Shown here one piece after another: positions 63,605 through 64,000 of a stretch of DNA of 64,000 nucleotides (position 1 is its first letter; every line of letters starts with the position of its first letter). The translations under genes and the position numbers were made by a program. Source of the stretch: Hansschlegelia plantiphila (GTDB taxonomy: Bacteria > Pseudomonadota > Alphaproteobacteria > Rhizobiales > Methylopilaceae). Under the pieces are notes generated by a model. That model saw only the letters and a program-made list of their open reading frames with translations, ran no database searches and was not told where the DNA came from. The stretch spans positions 636,001-700,000 of the forward strand of contig NZ_BSFI01000008.1 in NCBI RefSeq assembly GCF_027922265.1. Direction: 5' to 3'.

Positions 63605-64000
63605 ATGACCGCGTCACCCATCCGTTGGCTGGCGAGCGCCGCCGCGAGCCTTCTCACAGCGGCCGCATTCACGCTTTCGGCGCCGGCCGCTCAGGCGACG
63701 ACCATCCGCGCGGTGATGCATTCGGGGATAAACATTCTCGACCCGATCATCACCACGGCGCACATCACCCGAAACCATGGCTACATGGTCTTCGACACGC
63801 TGCTCTCGATGAACGGCAAGTACCAGCCGACGCCGCAGATGGCGGACTTCAAGGTCTCGGACGACAAGCTCACCTACACCTTCACGCTTCGCGACGGGCT
63901 GTTCTGGCACGATGGGACGCCCGTCACGGCGGAGGACTGCGTCGCCTCGCTGAAGCGCTGGGCGGCGCGCGACGCCGGCGGACAGGTGATGATGGACTCC
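63605..64000 (+). CDS. Second peptide-type substrate-binding protein (5' part)
   Basis: 132 codons to the window end. Signal peptide MTASPIRWLASAAASLLTAA and AFTLSAPAAQA, then the SBP_bac_5 pattern NILDPIITTAHITRNHGYMV and TFTLRDGLFWHDGTPVTAED. AAGAGGGGA precedes the ATG. It is divergent from the oppA gene 251 bp away and a paralogue of it; the intergenic space probably serves both promoters. The rest of this gene and its permeases lie outside the window. Confidence 0.9.
   Translation, partial: MTASPIRWLASAAASLLTAAAFTLSAPAAQATTIRAVMHSGINILDPIITTAHITRNHGYMVFDTLLSMNGKYQPTPQMADFKVSDDKLTYTFTLRDGLFWHDGTPVTAEDCVASLKRWAARDAGGQVMMDS

Overview
The window is GC-rich DNA with dense, often overlapping genes (many GTGA or ATGA stop/start overlaps). 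Its gene families (RhtX/FptX transporter, MtaB, FtsY, PotFGHI- and Opp-type ABC transporters, DUF3016) point to an alphaproteobacterium, most likely a Hyphomicrobiales (Rhizobiales) soil or plant-associated organism. The exact genus cannot be read from this window.

Region by region. (1) 1-7189 is chromosomal backbone. It holds the 5' part of bioB, a DUF3016 protein, and a siderophore uptake pair (TonB-dependent receptor plus RhtX/FptX-type permease) behind a perfect 31-bp AT-rich palindrome. ftsY, mtaB and a tRNA-Ser(CGA) follow. (2) 7173-31425 is a 24-kb integrative element inserted in the 3' end of tRNA-Ser. A 22-bp exact direct repeat marks both ends, and a tyrosine integrase with a DUF6538-like N-terminus lies just inside the right end. 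Cargo, left to right: a frameshifted DUF429 gene, an M15-like hypothetical, two tiny genes (one frameshifted), a type I restriction-modification operon (hsdM, hsdS with an extra C-terminal domain, a GIY-YIG/DUF4357 gene, hsdR), and a serine recombinase. Next come an arsenic operon (arsR, acr3, an arsC-arsH fusion, a frameshifted MFS gene), a broken second serine recombinase, an AT-rich HEPN/RES-RES toxin-like gene, and a 1.6-kilo-residue protein with an N-terminal nuclease-like domain and a STAND/NACHT-like NTPase. The last two are the best candidates for an undescribed defence module. (3) 31435-38829 starts with a LysR remnant. It continues with a PotABC-type ABC transporter, an ALDH10-like aminoaldehyde/betaine-aldehyde dehydrogenase, the matching periplasmic binding protein, and a choline-dehydrogenase-like GMC oxidase. 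Together these look like uptake and two-step oxidation of an amino alcohol. (4) 39480-46893 is an aldoxime/nitrile catabolic cluster: a two-component flavin monooxygenase (reductase plus HpaB-like oxygenase), RidA, DUF1028, LysR regulator, nitrilase, haem aldoxime dehydratase, an HbpS/GlcG-like haem-binding protein, and an AroQ-like protein with altered active-site residues. (5) 46898-64000 holds further hydrolytic and redox catabolism. There is ArgE-like deacylase, an FAD-synthetase-like protein, LLM monooxygenase, tautomerase, GarR-like reductase, M20 carboxypeptidase, amidase, D-threonine-aldolase-like enzyme, amidohydrolase, a complete Opp-type ABC importer, and the start of a second binding protein.

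How the parts work together (inference). The chromosomal right half looks specialised for importing small nitrogenous molecules, converting aldoximes to nitriles to acids plus ammonia, and hydrolysing amide or N-acyl compounds. The island adds arsenic resistance and anti-phage defence and shows signs of decay, with four frameshifted or truncated genes.
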